DNA from: Gammaproteobacteria bacterium
GTDB taxonomy: Bacteria > Pseudomonadota > Gammaproteobacteria > Granulosicoccales > Granulosicoccaceae
Assembly: GCA_019634245.1 (NCBI GenBank)
Contig: JAHQVR010000136.1
Span: forward strand, 1-16,435
Direction: 5' to 3'
Length of the DNA stretch: 16,435 bases
The translations under genes were made by a program, and so were the position numbers. Below, piece after piece: positions 14,000 through 16,435 of this stretch. Each line of letters begins with the position of its first letter. The stretch's first letter is position 1. The notes under the pieces were generated by a model. The model saw only the letters and a list, made by a program, of their open reading frames with translations, was not told where the DNA came from and ran no database searches.

Positions 14000-14211
14000 T
14001 GCCAATCACTAGCGGTTTACCTTTACGTATGAACCAGCACACACTCACCAACATCGCTGCAATTTCGATGGAAGCAGCGCAATCAGATCAGAGTACCTCA
14101 TCGCGTACCTCATCGCGTACCTCATCGCGTATTCCATTGCGTATTCCATCATGTACAGTTCAGCGTCCTGCGGCGCGTAGCAGTTGTACTATCCACCACG
14201 AAGATTTTTGA
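13999..14211 (+). CDS. Unrecognised 70-aa ORF filling the paaJ-paaA gap, with tetrapeptide repeats
   Basis: No family is recognised. The ATG at 13999 overlaps the paaJ stop (TAATG), with GGAAAG about seven bases upstream, and the TGA at 14209-14211 is one base before the paaA start, so the frame occupies the whole gap. A later ATG at 14029 would give 60 aa. The predicted product has an ordinary N-terminal part ([16 protein letters not shown]...), a Ser/Thr/Arg-rich middle made of eight four-residue units (S/R/C followed by three residues), and a short end (TIHHEDF). It lacks a hydrophobic helix or signal peptide. It may be a real small protein, a translated spacer that couples paaJ to paaA, or a frame kept open by the repeat. 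The fit to operon spacing is the main evidence for translation. Confidence 0.4.
   Translation: MPITSGLPLRMNQHTLTNIAAISMEAAQSDQSTSSRTSSRTSSRIPLRIPSCTVQRPAARSSCTIHHEDF
14092..14187 (+). repeat. 12-bp tandem repeat, eight decaying units
   Basis: Units of 12 bp begin at 14092, 14104, 14116, 14128, 14140, 14152, 14164 and 14176. Units 1-3 read (A/C)GTACCTCATCG, and units 2 and 3 are identical. Units 4-5 read CGTATTCCATTG and CGTATTCCATCA. Units 6-8 keep mainly the leading TGT/CGT and the 12-bp phase. In the small ORF's frame each unit is four codons starting with AGT, CGT or TGT. This is a minisatellite, clear for the first five units and degenerate for the last three. Confidence 0.85.
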
Positions 14212-14212
14212 A

Positions 14213-15211
14213 ATGTATGCACAACAGATAAAGTCGACGGGCAGTGGTCCAAAAACGCCGGATGATATGACTCCCGAAGAGCGAACATTTCAGGAGCGGG
14301 TAGACCGCGGTGAAAAAATCGAACCCAAAGACTATATGCCTGAAGGTTATAGAAAAACCCTGATCAGACAAATAGGACAGCATGCCCATTCTGAAGTGGT
14401 CGGTCAGTTGCCTGAAGCCAACTGGATAACCCGCGCTCCGACCTTAGAGCGCAAGGCAAATCTACTAGCCAAAGTTCAAGATGAAGCTGGTCACGGTTTG
14501 TATTTGTATTGTGCTGCTGAAACCTTAGGCATCAGCAGAGATGAACTCTATGAGATGCTGCACAACGGGACAATGAAATACAGCTCCATTTTCAACTATC
14601 CCACGTTAACTTGGGCAGACATGGGCGCTGTCGGTTGGTTGGTCGATGGCGCTGCCATCATGAATCAAGTGCCATTGCAAAGGACGAGTTACGGTCCTTA
14701 TGCTAGGGCTATGGTGCGAATTTGCAAGGAGGAGAGCTTTCACCAGCGCCAAGGGTTTCAAATCATGATGACTATGTGTAATGGAACTGCGGATCAGAAA
14801 AGAATGGCTCAGGATGCGCTTAACCGCTTTTGGTATCCCGCACTGATGATGTTCGGCCCATCAGATACTGAAAGCGTACACTCCGCACAAAATATGGCTT
14901 GGAAAATCAAGATGAACTCCAATGACGAACTTCGTCAGAAATTTGTGGATGAAACTGCACCTCAAGCTGACTATCTCGGCCTTACCATCCCTGATGATTC
15001 CCTCAGACTGAACGAATCGGGACACTATGACTTTACTGAGCCTGATTGGGAAGAATTCTATGCGGTGCTACAAGGCAATGGGCCTTGCAACAAAGAGCGC
15101 TTAGATGCACGTAAGAACGCTTGGAACGAAGGCCAATGGGTGCGTGAGGCACTGCTCGCACACGCAAACAAACGCGCTCAGAAAGAACGACTCTCCGGTG
15201 AAAAAAAATGA
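14213..15211 (+). CDS. paaA: Phenylacetyl-CoA 1,2-epoxidase, catalytic subunit A
   Basis: 332-aa catalytic subunit of the bacterial diiron multicomponent monooxygenase that converts phenylacetyl-CoA to the 1,2-epoxide. Diiron ligand motifs are visible: Glu61 in QHAHSE, Glu91 and His94 in DEAGHG, and the second pair Glu174 and His177 in CKEESFHQR. Long conserved blocks ([34 protein letters not shown]) leave little doubt. The N-terminus MYAQQIKS and the ~20-residue extension resemble Pseudomonas PaaA more than the shorter E. coli form, which supports the ATG at 14213. GAAGA eight bases upstream is a modest ribosome site. Its TGA overlaps the paaB start (ATGA). It requires PaaB, PaaC and the reductase PaaE, the last of which must lie beyond the window. 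Confidence 0.97.
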   Translation: MYAQQIKSTGSGPKTPDDMTPEERTFQERVDRGEKIEPKDYMPEGYRKTLIRQIGQHAHSEVVGQLPEANWITRAPTLERKANLLAKVQDEAGHGLYLYCAAETLGISRDELYEMLHNGTMKYSSIFNYPTLTWADMGAVGWLVDGAAIMNQVPLQRTSYGPYARAMVRICKEESFHQRQGFQIMMTMCNGTADQKRMAQDALNRFWYPALMMFGPSDTESVHSAQNMAWKIKMNSNDELRQKFVDETAPQADYLGLTIPDDSLRLNESGHYDFTEPDWEEFYAVLQGNGPCNKERLDARKNAWNEGQWVREALLAHANKRAQKERLSGEKK

Positions 15212-15492
15212 CCGATGAATGGCCACTCTGGGAGGTTTTTATTCGAGGGCAACATGGCATGAGCCACCGCCATGTGGGGTCTTTACATGCAGTAAATGAA
15301 AAAATGGCGCTACTTAATGCCCGTGATGTGTACACAAGACGCAATGAAGGAGTCAGTATCTGGGTCGTAAAGGCAGATCAAATAACTGCCTCGAGTCCAT
15401 CTGACAAAGGTCCCATGTTCGAACCAGCAAGTTCAAAAATCTATCGCCACCCTACGTTTTACGATATTCCCGATGACGCCGGTACTATGTAA
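15208..15492 (+). CDS. paaB: Phenylacetyl-CoA 1,2-epoxidase subunit B
   Basis: 94-aa small subunit of the PaaABCE monooxygenase. The family pattern is evident: [24 protein letters not shown] at the start, then [21 protein letters not shown] and the late [16 protein letters not shown] segment (here [17 protein letters not shown]). PaaB bridges PaaAC units in the complex and is required for activity. It overlaps paaA by four bases, and its stop is immediately followed by the paaC ATG. Length and sequence are standard. Confidence 0.96.
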   Translation: MTDEWPLWEVFIRGQHGMSHRHVGSLHAVNEKMALLNARDVYTRRNEGVSIWVVKADQITASSPSDKGPMFEPASSKIYRHPTFYDIPDDAGTM

Positions 15493-16245
15493 ATGCAGCC
15501 CTTATTCGAATTTCTGCTACGCCAGGGTGACAACACTCTGATACTGGGTCAAAGACTTTCGGAGTGGTGTGGAAAAGCACCTGCGCTTGAAGAAGATATC
15601 GCTTTGGCGAACACGGCACTCGACCTGATTGGTCAAACACAGCTGTGGTTGAATTTAGCCTCTGAAGTTGAAGGACAAAACCGAGACGCAAATCAGCTTG
15701 CGTATTTTCGTGACGCTTGGGATTTTCGCAACATTCTGATGGTAGAGACCCCTAACTGCGACTACGGTTTCACTTTGATGCGTCAGTATCTGTTTGACTC
15801 CTATCAAGTGCTCTGGTTGACGGAACTAGTTAACTCTAGTGATTCACGCGTCGCGGCGATTGCTGAAAAATCCGTTAAAGAAGCCCACTATCATCTGGAA
15901 CGATCTCGAGACATCGTTATCGCTTTAGGTGACGGGACATTACATAGCCAAAATATTATGCAAGGTGCGCTTGATAATCTATGGCCCTACTCGGCTGAAA
16001 TGTTTACCAGCGATGCAACTGATATCGAAATGGCTAATCGCGCCATAGCACCAAACCCCACTACCCTACAGTCTGTTTGGGAGCGAACCGTACGCGCCGA
16101 TCTGCAGCAAACCAATCTGACTCTACCGGCAACTGATTTTGTTCACTTAGGGGGTAAAGATGGCGTACGACATACCGAACACTTAGGGCATCTACTTAGC
16201 ACTATGCAAGTTTTACAACGCTCTTACCCTGGAGCCAACTGGTGA
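15493..16245 (+). CDS. paaC: Phenylacetyl-CoA 1,2-epoxidase structural subunit C
   Basis: 250-aa ferritin-like helical protein homologous to PaaA but serving as the structural, non-catalytic partner. Conserved blocks include LGQRLSEWCGKAPALEEDIALANTALDL, GQTQLWL, AYFRDAWDFRN and KEAHYHLERSRDIVIALGDGT. The C-terminal HLGGKDGVRHTEHLG segment is typical of PaaC. It starts directly after the paaB stop codon (no intervening base), so its translation is coupled. Its stop TGA overlaps the possible GTG start of paaD. Length is as expected for the family. Confidence 0.96.
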   Translation: MQPLFEFLLRQGDNTLILGQRLSEWCGKAPALEEDIALANTALDLIGQTQLWLNLASEVEGQNRDANQLAYFRDAWDFRNILMVETPNCDYGFTLMRQYLFDSYQVLWLTELVNSSDSRVAAIAEKSVKEAHYHLERSRDIVIALGDGTLHSQNIMQGALDNLWPYSAEMFTSDATDIEMANRAIAPNPTTLQSVWERTVRADLQQTNLTLPATDFVHLGGKDGVRHTEHLGHLLSTMQVLQRSYPGANW

Positions 16246-16435
16246 TACCGGTCCCAGAGGAGGCGATGATTTGGGAATGGCTCGAAGAGGTACCGGACCC
16301 AGAAATTCCTGTGCTGTCTGTGGTTGACCTCGGAATCATCCGAGATATTCATTGGGATAACGCCGGCGAAACACTAGAAATTGTGGTCACACCAACCTAC
16401 TCCGGCTGCCCGGCCACAGCTGTTATTCAAAATGA
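16242..16435 (+). CDS. paaD: Phenylacetate degradation protein PaaD, MIP18/DUF59 family (partial)
   Basis: The first ~64 codons of paaD; the frame runs off the window end. VPDPEIPVLSVVDLGIIRDI and TPTYSGCPAT are the hallmark PaaD/MIP18 motifs. PaaD is thought to help assemble the Fe-S cluster of the monooxygenase reductase PaaE. Two starts compete. GTG at 16242 overlaps the paaC stop and has GGAG seven bases upstream. ATG at 16266 is in the same frame, with AGAGGAGG just upstream. I give the longer form because its N-terminus is closer in length to known PaaD, but the ATG form is nearly as likely. Confidence 0.9.
   Translation, partial: MIPVPEEAMIWEWLEEVPDPEIPVLSVVDLGIIRDIHWDNAGETLEIVVTPTYSGCPATAVIQN

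Noticed and set aside
1..16435. Search for a CRISPR array, tRNA/rRNA genes, toxin-antitoxin pair or defence genes
   Set aside because: I saw no spaced direct repeats other than the 12-bp array, no cloverleaf-like segment in the gaps and no toxin, nuclease or integrase motifs in the translated genes.

Overview
The window looks like chromosome of a Gram-negative, respiring heterotroph, most likely a gammaproteobacterium. The reasons are a cyanide-insensitive-type cytochrome bd operon with its small companion ORFs (DUF2474 and DUF2970), a soluble-type cytochrome b561, and a phenylacetate (paa) operon whose PaaA has a Pseudomonas-like N-terminus. Base composition is moderate. No tRNA, rRNA, CRISPR array, integrase or complete insertion sequence is visible. 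Every gene that lies fully inside the window appears intact.

The window is a mosaic of short operons that alternate strand. From left to right: (1) + strand, the end of cydA, then cydB, a 36-aa DUF2474 protein and a 71-aa DUF2970 protein. (2) - strand, a short-chain dehydrogenase (SDR) coupled by an ATGA overlap to an unrecognised one-helix membrane protein, followed by a plausible rho-independent terminator. (3) + strand, a lone b-type cytochrome. (4) - strand, an amidase-signature hydrolase overlapping a histone-deacetylase-family deacetylase. (5) + strand, a zinc medium-chain dehydrogenase overlapping a KduD-like SDR, behind a 468-bp non-coding gap that holds several palindromes. (6) - strand, an SDR followed by a sulfite-oxidase-family molybdoenzyme without a signal peptide. 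(7) + strand, a rhodanese. (8) - strand, paaK. (9) + strand, paaJ, a 70-aa unrecognised small ORF, paaA, paaB, paaC and the beginning of paaD.

The paa genes work together. PaaK makes phenylacetyl-CoA, the PaaABC(D)(E) monooxygenase epoxidises the ring, and PaaJ catalyses the thiolytic steps of lower beta-oxidation. paaK and paaJ diverge from a 267-bp region that carries a recognisable promoter and an overlapping 12-bp palindrome. The amidase/deacetylase and MDR/KduD pairs look like small catabolic units whose substrates cannot be read from sequence.

Three parts are least explained by known families. The first is the small ORF exactly filling the paaJ-paaA gap, which contains a decaying 12-bp/tetrapeptide repeat. 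The second is a segment of about 290 bp between the rhodanese and paaK, bracketed by inverted copies of GGGTCGGACC, one of which supplies the last codons of paaK. The third is the palindrome-rich gap upstream of the zinc dehydrogenase. I found no convincing new defence or mobile system.
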